From Acidobacteriaceae bacterium (GTDB lineage: Bacteria > Acidobacteriota > Terriglobia > Terriglobales > Acidobacteriaceae), in the NCBI GenBank assembly GCA_028283655.1, contig JAPWKE010000003.1, forward strand, positions 1,426,001-1,490,000: a DNA stretch of 64,000 bases, in the 5' to 3' direction. Below the pieces are notes generated by a model. It was not told the origin of the DNA. It saw only the letters and a list, made by a program, of their open reading frames with translations, and ran no database searches. The stretch's first letter is position 1, and the number at the start of each line of letters is the position of its first letter. This document shows, in pieces, positions 1 to 7,716 of this stretch. The translations under genes and the position numbers were made by a program.

Positions 1-774
1 AGAGAAGAGCGTTGCGGCGCAGGCGATGACGATGAACGCGGCCACGACTACGGAGAAGATCGAACCTACGACGGCATCCAGCTGGGCGTAGCGTAGCTTC
101 GACTTTCCCGCGCCCTTGTCCACAACCGATGCCTGCAGATAAAACTGCTGCCAGGGAGCGACGGTTGCGCCGATCATGCCGACCGAGAGGTAGAGGTACG
201 AGCTTCCTTTGAGGTCATGCAGGCGCGGCAGGCGGAGCGTCTCCTTCATGGCGAAGCTCCAGTTCGGATGAGCCAGGGCCGCGGTCACGATGTAGGCGAC
301 GTAAAGGAAAGAGAGGCCGACGAAGATCTTCTCGAGCGTCTTGTACTCCCAGAAGACGACCAGCGCCCAGACGGCGAACGCAACCAGAGGGACGGAGATG
401 AACTTGCTGACGTGGAAGAGTTCACCGCTGGAGGCGACGCCGGCGAACTCGCTCATGACGTCGCCGAGGTTGCAGAGGACGAGGCCGCACATCAGGGTGG
501 CTGTTGTGCGCAGACCAAACTGCTCACGGATGAGTTCGCTGAGCCCCTTGCCGGTGGTGACGCCCATGCGCGCGGAGATTTCCTGCGCGAAGGTAAGCAT
601 GATCGCCATGGGGATCATCGTCCACAGGAGGCCGTAGCCGAACTTCGCGCCAGCGAGCGCGTAGGTGTAAATGCCGCCTGCGTCGTTGTCTACATTGGCG
701 GTAATGAAGCCGGGGCCAAGCACGGCAAGAACCAGAAAGATGCTGGTGCGCCAGCGGCGCAGGTGGTCCATCAT
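1..774 (-). CDS. Nramp-like divalent metal transporter (3' end beyond window)
   Basis: N-terminal 258 residues of an Nramp-family inner-membrane metal-ion transporter, read from the reverse complement; the rest lies outside the window. It opens MMDHLRRWRTS and runs into hydrophobic helices. Helix 1 carries GPGFITANVDNDAGG where classical Nramp proteins have a DPGN motif. The helix expected to carry MPH reads GMIGATVAPWQQF instead. Both substitutions are at metal-coordinating positions, as in divergent Nramp-related transporters, some of which carry magnesium, so the ion cannot be taken to be Mn/Fe. Start at 774 is the first of two adjacent ATGs. A soluble MgtE_N/CBS protein two genes upstream may be a partner (inference). 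Family assignment is firm; substrate is unknown. Confidence 0.85.
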   Translation of the reverse strand, partial: MMDHLRRWRTSIFLVLAVLGPGFITANVDNDAGGIYTYALAGAKFGYGLLWTMIPMAIMLTFAQEISARMGVTTGKGLSELIREQFGLRTTATLMCGLVLCNLGDVMSEFAGVASSGELFHVSKFISVPLVAFAVWALVVFWEYKTLEKIFVGLSFLYVAYIVTAALAHPNWSFAMKETLRLPRLHDLKGSSYLYLSVGMIGATVAPWQQFYLQASVVDKGAGKSKLRYAQLDAVVGSIFSVVVAAFIVIACAATLFS

Positions 775-907
775 CACTGCCCCCGTTCGGCAACGCGCAG
801 GCGTGGCGAAGCGATCATCTGTGCTCTGATGTTCACATCGACTCCTTGCGTTGATTGGGGTTGGCCAGCGAGAGCTGCCGCTCCATCTAGAGTAACCCCT
901 AAACCAG

Positions 908-1969
908 TCAGCGGCTTAGCAGTGGTGTGACGTGAGCAAGAATCTTTTCCACCTGCGCGTCGTTGCTGTAGCCGTCCCGAAGAGCCCGTGCGTGTCCTGC
1001 AGCCGCGATGCGGTTGCGAGCAGCTTCGTCGGGCAGATAGCGGGCGATCTTCTCTGCGCACTCGTCGAAGTCCGAGAAGAAGACAGCTTCTTCGTCCTCG
1101 ACAAAGCGCGCGCTGTGGCCGGGAGAACGCTCGGCGAGCAGGAAACCACCGCAACCGGTGATCTCGAAGCTCTTGTGCACGAACTCATCCTGATTGGAGT
1201 GAGTGAGAAAGCTCAGGTTGATCTTCGAGTGCCACATGGCCTCGCGATAGCCCTGCTGATAGAGTTCGCCGCCAGTGTAGATCGCTGCGGCCGCCTCAGG
1301 ATCGAGTTTGTGCGTCCAGGTGTTGTCGCCGGAGACCACCACAGGGAAACCGCGTTCGCGCCAGAGGCGGGTAAGGAACGCTGCACGCTGATCGTAGGGG
1401 GTGCCCACGAACGAGACACCGCGCGTACGCTCGGCGTCCGTGACCGGAGTGGGCGAAGCAAAGTGGATGCTCGGCTCATAGGCGGTCTGGATCTTGATCA
1501 CATCGCGAGCTCCGCACGCCTTGTAATCCAGCACATTCTGGTCGCGCTGCGTGGCGTGGAGATCGTAGTACGGGATGCATTTTCTGTAGAGCCGCCAGCC
1601 CGGGTCCCGGCGGGGGCCAAAGGCGTTGTCGATCATGTACGACACGGTGACGATGCCCATCGCATGCAGCTTCTTCAGCGTCTCCGGCTGCATGGAGAGT
1701 ACTTTGTCCGCCCACACGATGTCTGGTTTCTCGGCACGTGCCAACGCCAGGATGTCACGATTCAAACGCGTAACCCAAGGTCCGAGCTGCGCACGAAACC
1801 ACACCTTGCGCAGCAGCGACCACTTTGGCTCATAGGGATATGTATTGAGCGAGACGACAGTATGCCCCAACCGCTCCAAAGCCCATACGCGATACAAAGA
1901 TGAGTCGTTCGGAGAAAGTCCCGCGACGTAGAGAATCTTCAAGGCACTCCCCGTTGTAGCTCCCGGCAT
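908..1969 (-). CDS. CgeB-like glycosyltransferase, 353 aa
   Basis: Cytoplasmic GT-B-fold glycosyltransferase of the CgeB/DUF3880 type. The N-terminal half begins with a Rossmann start (LKILYVAGLSPNDSSLYR). The C-terminal half has the features used in this family: an E-I-T-G-C-G-G-F segment followed by a region giving the acidic FFSDFDE stretch and the final helix of residue DGYSNDAQVEKIL. No signal peptide or membrane segment is visible. Donor and acceptor sugars cannot be read from sequence. It stops 6 bases downstream of the MgtE_N/CBS gene (stop to start on the same strand), so the two are probably cotranscribed, although the functional link is not obvious. Confidence 0.8.
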   Translation of the reverse strand: MPGATTGSALKILYVAGLSPNDSSLYRVWALERLGHTVVSLNTYPYEPKWSLLRKVWFRAQLGPWVTRLNRDILALARAEKPDIVWADKVLSMQPETLKKLHAMGIVTVSYMIDNAFGPRRDPGWRLYRKCIPYYDLHATQRDQNVLDYKACGARDVIKIQTAYEPSIHFASPTPVTDAERTRGVSFVGTPYDQRAAFLTRLWRERGFPVVVSGDNTWTHKLDPEAAAAIYTGGELYQQGYREAMWHSKINLSFLTHSNQDEFVHKSFEITGCGGFLLAERSPGHSARFVEDEEAVFFSDFDECAEKIARYLPDEAARNRIAAAGHARALRDGYSNDAQVEKILAHVTPLLSR

Positions 1970-1975
1970 CCCCGT

Positions 1976-3250
1976 TTATCCTTCGCGAAGCTGTGCGATC
2001 ACCTGCTCGGCATGGATCGCGCCTGCAACACGGCCACGGTGATCCGTCACCGGCAGTGAACGCAGGTTGTACTTGTCAAAAAGCGCGGCGACTTCGTCAT
2101 GATTGGCCTGCAGGCCGCAGCTTGTGTTGTGAATCTCGCTCAACTCCTTGAGCGAGGCATCCGGCTTGGCGAGCAGCAGTCGCGGCAGCGTGACGACGCC
2201 GGCCAGCTTTTCCTGCTCGTCCAGCAGATAGATTTCAGTGATCGTGTCCGGGTCGCCTTCAAACTCGCGCAGCAACTCGACCGCTTCGGCGACGGAAGCA
2301 CCGGCCGGTGCGCTGACAAAGTCCGTCGTCATCTGCCCTGCGGCGGAGTCCGCAGAGAACTCCAACAACTCTTCCAGGTCATGGCGCTCGTCGGGCTCAA
2401 GCTCTTCGAGGATGGCTTCCGTTTCTTCATCGCTCAGCTCGCTGAGAAGATCGGCGGCGGCACCGGGGTCCATCTCTTCGATGATCTCGGCAGCGTGCTC
2501 CGAATCCATTCCCGAGAGCAGTTCCTTCTGCATCTTCGGATCGATCTCTTCCAGCGCCTCTGCGGCGGTCTCTTCCGGCAAGGACGTAAATACAGCCTCG
2601 CGCTCCGCTGGGGCGAGTTCTTCGAGAATGGCGGCGATGTCCGAAGGATGGAGGGCGGACAACCGCTCCTGCCCGATCTTCAGGCGTACTCGGCGAGCTG
2701 GGTCGCGCTCGATCAAATCGACGCATGTCCAAGGGATTACGCGTGCCGGAATCCTGGCGACAAGCTTCTCGACAGACTCTGGAGGCAGGCCTTTCAGCAA
2801 GCGGCGAACCGCTCCGCGAATGCCGACTTCGACTTCCTCAATTCGGAGGCCAACGGCCTTGCGGTTGCCGCGGCCAAGCTTCTCCCAGACCAGGTTGACA
2901 TCGTTTACGCGCACGACCTTGCGGCCGTCGACGTCGATGATCTGCTGGTCCAGCAGGTCGCGCTCGAGCAGCAGATACTCCTGCATATTCGGGTGCTCAG
3001 AGGGGTCGATTTCGGTGCGCAGCACGCGATCGTTCAGCCGCGGAACGACGATGTCGTTGACCGACACGATGACTCGCTCCCGCAAACCTTTGCGTTTGCG
3101 ATCAAGGATCAGACCTTCCACATGCGCGCCGTCGCGGTCGACTTTGACGGCGAACTCGTGGATCTTGCCACAGTTCTTGCCATCGGAGTCGACCACGCGC
3201 ATACCCACAAGGGTGGACACGCTGGTCGGAATGGTCTGCATCTCGGACAT
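1976..3250 (-). CDS. PRC-barrel / MgtE_N / CBS-pair protein, 424 aa
   Basis: Soluble protein without membrane helices. Residues about 10-90 and 95-180 look like two PRC-barrel-like beta modules (TLVGMRVVDSDGKNCGKI; IIDVDGRKVVRVNDVNLVW). Residues about 190-300 are an acidic helical MgtE_N superhelix (repeats such as HPSDIAAILEELAPAERE and DPGAAADLLSELSDEE). Residues about 300-424 are a CBS pair ending in SLPVTDHRGRVAGAI. These are the magnesium-sensing cytosolic parts of an MgtE channel with the membrane domain missing. With an Nramp-like transporter close downstream, it may gate or sense for that transporter (inference). The ATG at 3250 has only a weak ribosome-binding site. Confidence 0.85.
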   Translation of the reverse strand: MSEMQTIPTSVSTLVGMRVVDSDGKNCGKIHEFAVKVDRDGAHVEGLILDRKRKGLRERVIVSVNDIVVPRLNDRVLRTEIDPSEHPNMQEYLLLERDLLDQQIIDVDGRKVVRVNDVNLVWEKLGRGNRKAVGLRIEEVEVGIRGAVRRLLKGLPPESVEKLVARIPARVIPWTCVDLIERDPARRVRLKIGQERLSALHPSDIAAILEELAPAEREAVFTSLPEETAAEALEEIDPKMQKELLSGMDSEHAAEIIEEMDPGAAADLLSELSDEETEAILEELEPDERHDLEELLEFSADSAAGQMTTDFVSAPAGASVAEAVELLREFEGDPDTITEIYLLDEQEKLAGVVTLPRLLLAKPDASLKELSEIHNTSCGLQANHDEVAALFDKYNLRSLPVTDHRGRVAGAIHAEQVIAQLREG

Positions 3251-3282
3251 ACAATCTCTACCCTACCCCATCATGCCGAACA

Positions 3283-3317
3283 AACAAAGACGCCACCGAC
3301 CCAAAGGCCGATGGCGT
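3283..3317 (-). terminator. Hairpin terminator after lemA
   Basis: On the minus strand, arms at 3309-3317 and 3290-3298 pair over 9 bp (one G-T wobble). They are followed by a T-rich stretch (TTTGTTTG) at 3282-3289. It lies between the lemA-like stop and the MgtE_N/CBS gene. Confidence 0.6.
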
Positions 3318-3336
3318 GTTGTGAAGATCGCGTGAC

Positions 3337-3909
3337 TTACTTGTCGAAGTTCACGGAAGGCGCTACGTTGTTCTGCGGATTGCCTTTGAAGTACTGGTCC
3401 TTGACCGGGAACTTCGAGCCAGCCCAGATGCTGTTCGGGATCTCCTGAACGTAGGTGTTGTAGTTCTGGAGATCCATGTTGTAACGGCGGCGAGCGACGG
3501 CGATACGGTTTTCCGTTCCTGCCAACTCATCCTCCAGACGGATGAACTGCTCGTTGCCCTTCAGGTCCGGATAGGATTCCTGCAGACGCAACAGAGGGCT
3601 CAAGGCCACGTCGAGACGCTGGTTGGCGGTGATGCTCGAAGCGCGATCGCTCGAAGCAGCCACAACAGCAGCGCGTGCGTTCGCGATGTTGGTCAACACC
3701 GTTTCCTCTTCCTTCACGTAGCCCTTGACGCTGGCAACGAGGTTCGGAATCAGGTCAAGACGGCGCTGCTGCTGCACGTCTACTTCGGAGTACGTCTGGT
3801 TCACCTGTTCGTTGAGCTGCACCATGTGGTTTCGCGAAGTGACTGCGCTGCCACCAATGAGCAGCACCAGCACAACAAGTACTACAACTGCGATAAGACC
3901 CTTCTTCAC
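3337..3909 (-). CDS. lemA: LemA family protein, 190 aa
   Basis: Inner-membrane anchored LemA protein. One N-terminal helix (KKGLIAVVVLVVLVLLIGG) is followed by a helical-bundle domain with the family hallmark region around RRLDLIPNLVASVKGYVKEE. I prefer the GTG at 3909: a GGGAGGA ribosome-binding site sits six bases upstream and the resulting protein begins MKKGLIAVV as is typical. An ATG at 3939 would add ten residues. The next gene upstream is a TPM-domain protein, the usual LemA neighbour. The exact function of LemA proteins is unsettled. Confidence 0.9.
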   Translation of the reverse strand: MKKGLIAVVVLVVLVLLIGGSAVTSRNHMVQLNEQVNQTYSEVDVQQQRRLDLIPNLVASVKGYVKEEETVLTNIANARAAVVAASSDRASSITANQRLDVALSPLLRLQESYPDLKGNEQFIRLEDELAGTENRIAVARRRYNMDLQNYNTYVQEIPNSIWAGSKFPVKDQYFKGNPQNNVAPSVNFDK

Positions 3910-3984
3910 GTTCGTCCTCCCAGAATCGATTGTCTTCATCACTTCCCTGACTGCTGGCGAAACACCTGCCAGCTTTGCGAGGCA

Positions 3985-4827
3985 TTACCAGCCGCTGCTG
4001 GCTCCGCCGCCGCCTGAACTTCCGCCGCCGAATCCTCCGAAGCCCCCGCCGGAACCGCCGCCGCCGCTCCAGCCTCCTCCACCACCGCCCCAGCCGCCGC
4101 GATCACGCGAACCTGCAGAGCCGAGAAGATTACCGAGGAGAAACCATCCTAACCCGCCGCCACCGCCGCCACGACCACCACCACCGCCGCCTCGGCCAAA
4201 GCCGAAGATAAAGATCAGCAGAATGACGAAGAAGAGGATGTGGCCGAAGGTGTTGACGTTGCCGCGTGCGTGACGCCGGGGCTGAGAGACGGGTACGTCA
4301 TCCTGCGGTGCAAGCTTAACACCTGCATCCGCCGCGATAATATTCGCCACCTGCTGCAGCCCGCCGTAGATTGCCGGGCCGTAATCGGCCTCGCGAAGTT
4401 GCGGACGCATGGAGCGCAGGATGTCGCCAGCCTTGGCATCGTTCAAGATACCTTCGAGCCCGTAGCCGACTTCCATCCGCTGCTTGTGATCGTCGATCGC
4501 AAACAACATCAGCAAGCCGCGGTCTGTGCCCTTGGCCCCGACCTTCCACTTTTCTTCCAACTGAACGGCGTAATCCTCAATCGGAACGCCGTCGAGCGTA
4601 TGGACGGTCACCACGGCGATCTGTGCGTGAGCGGTCTTATCGACCTCGGCGCACAGGCTCTCCATCTGTTGCTGAGAGGACGCGTCCAGAACTCCGGCAA
4701 AGTCGCTGACGTAGCCGGTCGGAGCGGGCAGCTTATCTACCTGTTCGCCTTGCATTGGCGCAGCCAACAGCAGGGCGGCCAACAATACGAGCCAGCAACT
4801 GGCGCGGAGTTCTATCCATCGCTTCAC
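3985..4827 (-). CDS. TPM-domain (YgcG-type) secreted/membrane protein, about 280 aa
   Basis: Signal peptide (hydrophobic run ending LLLAAPMQG), then a TPM_phosphatase domain at about residues 35-165 (YVSDFAGVLDASSQQQMESL; VAVVTVHTLDGVPIEDYA; DRGLLMLFAIDDHKQRMEVGYG). One transmembrane helix follows at about 200 (FGHILFFVILLIFIFGFG), then a very glycine/serine/tryptophan-rich tail that ends the protein. This is the layout of YgcG-like proteins that pair with LemA, and lemA follows 75 bases downstream. TTG 4833 and GTG 4827 are both possible starts; neither has a strong ribosome-binding site. Known TPM proteins have been linked to photosystem repair and phosphatase activity; the role here is unknown. 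Confidence 0.85.
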   Translation of the reverse strand: MKRWIELRASCWLVLLAALLLAAPMQGEQVDKLPAPTGYVSDFAGVLDASSQQQMESLCAEVDKTAHAQIAVVTVHTLDGVPIEDYAVQLEEKWKVGAKGTDRGLLMLFAIDDHKQRMEVGYGLEGILNDAKAGDILRSMRPQLREADYGPAIYGGLQQVANIIAADAGVKLAPQDDVPVSQPRRHARGNVNTFGHILFFVILLIFIFGFGRGGGGGGRGGGGGGLGWFLLGNLLGSAGSRDRGGWGGGGGGWSGGGGSGGGFGGFGGGSSGGGGASSGW

Positions 4828-4865
4828 AGTCAAAGGATACGCTCGCTGTTCGAAAAAGTTCCCAC

Positions 4866-4902
4866 AGAAGAAAGCCCTCCGGCGCGGTGAACGCCGGAGG
4901 GC
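4866..4902 (-). terminator. Rho-independent terminator of the DUF4142 gene
   Basis: Perfect 11-bp GC-rich stem (4874-4884 with 4892-4902), 7-base loop, followed on the minus strand by TTTCTTCT. It lies directly downstream of the DUF4142 stop codon. Confidence 0.8.
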
Positions 4903-4923
4903 AAAAGCTGGTTGGTGCTTCGC

Positions 4924-5436
4924 TTACAACTTCTTGTCGAGGTCATAGGCCATATTCTTGTGCGCGGCGACGACGGATTTGCCCTTGATCACGGCAGCCT
5001 TGAACTTGGCATCCTTCGTATCCTTTACCTCGTCGGTAAAGAGATCGAGCGCCTGAGTGTGGTCCTTCACCATGGCGTCCATGTACTCCTTGTCGAAGTC
5101 CTTGCCGCTCAGGCCGCTCAGCTTGGCATAGACATCCTTGTGATCTTCGTCGAGATCAGGAGGAGCCTGCAGGCCCCAGGAGTCTGCAAACGGCTTCATC
5201 TTGGCTTCGAGCATCTTGTGGTCCGTAATCATTCGCTCGGCGAACTTCTTCACGGCAGGGTTCATGGCCTTGGTTTCTGCCAGTTCGCTGATCTTGATCT
5301 CGTTAACATCGGCTTGCGCTGCCGTGGCGAGGAACTTCTTATCATCGTCCGGGGTCTGCGCGTGAGCGGCAACTGTGCCCAGAATGGTGACGGCGCTCAA
5401 AGTCAGGGTGCAAATCATCGAAACACTCTTTTTCAT
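4924..5436 (-). CDS. DUF4142 secreted protein, 170 aa
   Basis: Signal peptide (MKKSVSMICTLTLSAVTILG ending at AHA-QTPDDD) followed by a ferritin-like four-helix DUF4142 domain. Typical segments are FLATAAQADVNEIKISELA, VKKFAERMITDHKML and DKEYMDAMVKDHTQALDLF. The start at 5436 is set by a GGAGGAAC ribosome-binding site at 5441-5448; a longer frame upstream is not needed. The protein should be periplasmic. DUF4142 proteins are often stress-induced in soil bacteria, but the biochemical function is not established. It is followed by its own terminator, so it is probably a single-gene transcript. Confidence 0.88.
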   Translation of the reverse strand: MKKSVSMICTLTLSAVTILGTVAAHAQTPDDDKKFLATAAQADVNEIKISELAETKAMNPAVKKFAERMITDHKMLEAKMKPFADSWGLQAPPDLDEDHKDVYAKLSGLSGKDFDKEYMDAMVKDHTQALDLFTDEVKDTKDAKFKAAVIKGKSVVAAHKNMAYDLDKKL

Positions 5437-5573
5437 CGAAGTTCCTCCAAAAGGTAAAAGTCTCAGCAGTCGCAAAACTGTTGCGCTTACAAAGGAATAG
5501 GAGTCCAAAAGCAAACGATGGAGTTGTCTTTCTATCTCGCGCATCCAAGTAAGCTGGAGTCTGGAGTTTGATG

Positions 5574-7661
5574 ATGCCAACAAAGATTCAACCGCCTGTA
5601 GCCGGACGCGAGCCGAAACGCACCCCCATCCACACCACGGAACTGATCGACGACTATGCCTGGCTGCGCGACAAAGGCACCGAGCGCGTCACGCAGTATC
5701 TCGAAGCTGAGAACGCTTATACCGCCGCCGAGATGTCCGGTACCGAGGCCCTTCAGGGCGAACTCTACGAAGAGATTCTGTCGCACATCAAGGAAGATGA
5801 CATCTCCGTGCCGTATCGCGATGGCAAGTGGGAGTATGTGACCCGCACGGAAAAAGGCAAGCAGTACGCGCGCTACTGCCGCCGTCCGGTGCAGGCTGAT
5901 GGAACGACGGACGAGCAAACCGAAGCGACGATGCTTGACGTCAACGAGCTTGCCGAAGGTCAGCCGTTCATGTCCCTCGGCGACATCAGCCTCTCTCCCG
6001 ATGGCAACCTGCTTGCGTTCTCGACCGACAACACGGGCTTCCGCCAGTACACGCTTGCGATCAAAGACCTGCGCACCGGTGCGATGCTTCCCGACCGCGC
6101 GGAGCGTGTCGGCTCGATCGTCTGGGCGGCAGATTCGGCCACGCTGTTTTATTCGACCGAAGACGAGCAGACCAAGCGACAGGACCGCGTCTTTCGGCAC
6201 ACGGTAGGCGCACCCGAAGGGACGGCCACCGAGGTCTTCCACGAGCCCGATGAACGCTTCAACCTGGGGCTTGGCCGCACGCGTGACCGCAAGTATTTGG
6301 TGCTCGCAGCGGGCTCGCACACCACCAGCGAGGCCTGGTTCATCGAAGCCAGCAAGCCAGAGTCGAGCTTCCGCCTGCTCGCGCCTCGGATTGACGACGA
6401 AGAGTACGACTTCGACCATCGCGACGGGTTCTTTTATATCCGCACGAACAACAACGCGGAACGCTACAAGCTTGTACGCACACCGGTAGACAAGACGGAC
6501 CGCGAAAACTGGCAGGAGGTGCTGGCTGAGTCGGCAGAGGCCTCGCTCGAAGACTTCGACCTCTTCTCTCGCTTCTTCGTCACGTCTTCCCGCGAGCGTG
6601 GCCTGCCCGTTCTGCGCGTTCACCACTTCGACACGAATGGTTTGCCCAAGGCGGATGCTGACCCGATTCTCTTCCCTGACCCGGCCTATACGGCGTACGG
6701 CGAGATCAACCGCGACTTCAACACGGAGACGTATCGCTACAGCTACCAGTCGCTGGTGCGGCCTGCTTCTGTCTATCGCTATGACGTGGTGAGCAAGCAG
6801 TCCACGTTGCTGAAGCAGCAGGAAGTTCCGGGTGGCTTCGATGCTTCTCGCTATGAGAGCAAGCGGCTATGGTTCAAGACGGCGGATGGAACGGAAGTTC
6901 CGGTCTCGCTGGTCTTCCGCACAGACAAGTTCCAGACCAGCAAGAGCCCGCTCTACGTCTACGGATACGGATCGTACGGTTATCCGCTGCCGCTAGGCTT
7001 CTCTGCGGCGCGGCTTGCGTTACTCGATCGTGGTGTTGTGGTGGTGTACGCGCATATTCGCGGTGGTGGCGAGTTGGGCGACCCGTGGCACGACGGCGGC
7101 AAGATGATGACCAAGCGGAATACGTTCACCGACTTCATCGAAGCGGTTGAGTTCCTGACGAGCGAAGGCTATGGCGACCCGAAACGTGTGGCGATTGAAG
7201 GCGGATCTGCAGGCGGACTGCTGATGGGAGCGGTCACGAATATGCGGCCCGATCTCTTCCGCGCGGTGCTTTCGCATGTACCGTTCGTCGATGTGATGAA
7301 CACGATGCTTGATGCGTCTCTGCCGCTTACGGTGGCTGAGTACGAGGAGTGGGGCAATCCCAACGAGTCGGAGGCCTTTGCCTACATGCGCTCGTACTCG
7401 CCTTACGAAAATCTTGACGATCTTGCAGGCAAGCCTCTGCCGGCGATCCTCGTCAAGACGTCGTTGAATGATTCGCAGGTGATGTACTGGGAGCCGGCGA
7501 AGTACGTTGCCAAGCTGCGTACGTTGAAGACGGACGAGTCGGCGCTGCTGCTGCACATCAACATGGATGCAGGGCATGGCGGGGCTTCCGGCCGCTATGA
7601 CTACCTGAAGGAGATCGCGTTTGATGACGCGTTCCTGCTTCGAGAACTCGGCGTTCAGTAA
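5574..7661 (+). CDS. Prolyl oligopeptidase-family S9A peptidase, 695 aa
   Basis: Serine peptidase of the S9A (oligopeptidase B/prolyl oligopeptidase) type: an N-terminal seven-bladed propeller up to about residue 420, then an alpha/beta-hydrolase domain. Catalytic residues seen are S545 in GGSAGG, D633 in SLNDSQV and H668 in AGHGG. The N-terminus (HTTELIDDYAWLRDK) is typical of the family. No signal peptide is present, so a cytoplasmic peptidase acting on short peptides is likely. TTG 5568, ATG 5571 and ATG 5574 are in frame; the GGAG at 5563-5566 best fits 5574. The length matches oligopeptidase B, whose basic-residue specificity I infer only loosely. Confidence 0.9.
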   Translation: MPTKIQPPVAGREPKRTPIHTTELIDDYAWLRDKGTERVTQYLEAENAYTAAEMSGTEALQGELYEEILSHIKEDDISVPYRDGKWEYVTRTEKGKQYARYCRRPVQADGTTDEQTEATMLDVNELAEGQPFMSLGDISLSPDGNLLAFSTDNTGFRQYTLAIKDLRTGAMLPDRAERVGSIVWAADSATLFYSTEDEQTKRQDRVFRHTVGAPEGTATEVFHEPDERFNLGLGRTRDRKYLVLAAGSHTTSEAWFIEASKPESSFRLLAPRIDDEEYDFDHRDGFFYIRTNNNAERYKLVRTPVDKTDRENWQEVLAESAEASLEDFDLFSRFFVTSSRERGLPVLRVHHFDTNGLPKADADPILFPDPAYTAYGEINRDFNTETYRYSYQSLVRPASVYRYDVVSKQSTLLKQQEVPGGFDASRYESKRLWFKTADGTEVPVSLVFRTDKFQTSKSPLYVYGYGSYGYPLPLGFSAARLALLDRGVVVVYAHIRGGGELGDPWHDGGKMMTKRNTFTDFIEAVEFLTSEGYGDPKRVAIEGGSAGGLLMGAVTNMRPDLFRAVLSHVPFVDVMNTMLDASLPLTVAEYEEWGNPNESEAFAYMRSYSPYENLDDLAGKPLPAILVKTSLNDSQVMYWEPAKYVAKLRTLKTDESALLLHINMDAGHGGASGRYDYLKEIAFDDAFLLRELGVQ

Positions 7662-7680
7662 GCCCTTTGAGTAGCAAGGC

Positions 7681-7712
7681 AAAACCGGCTTCCCACAAAG
7701 GAAGCCGGTTTT
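7681..7712. terminator. Bidirectional terminator between convergent peptidase genes
   Basis: Perfect 13-bp stem (7681-7693 with 7700-7712) with a 6-base loop, A-rich on one side and T-rich on the other. It can therefore stop transcription of both the S9 gene and the converging M1 gene. Confidence 0.85.
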
Positions 7713-7716
7713 GCGT

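Noticed and set aside
2099-3448. Long plus-strand frame (449 aa) opposite the PRC/MgtE_N/CBS gene
   Set aside because: Antisense to a clear domain protein; it exists because of high GC at third codon positions and has no domain or ribosome-binding site.
4000-4200. Proline-rich plus-strand frames and CCG/CCA repeats
   Set aside because: They are the complement of the glycine-rich tail of the TPM protein, not an independent gene or a microsatellite locus.
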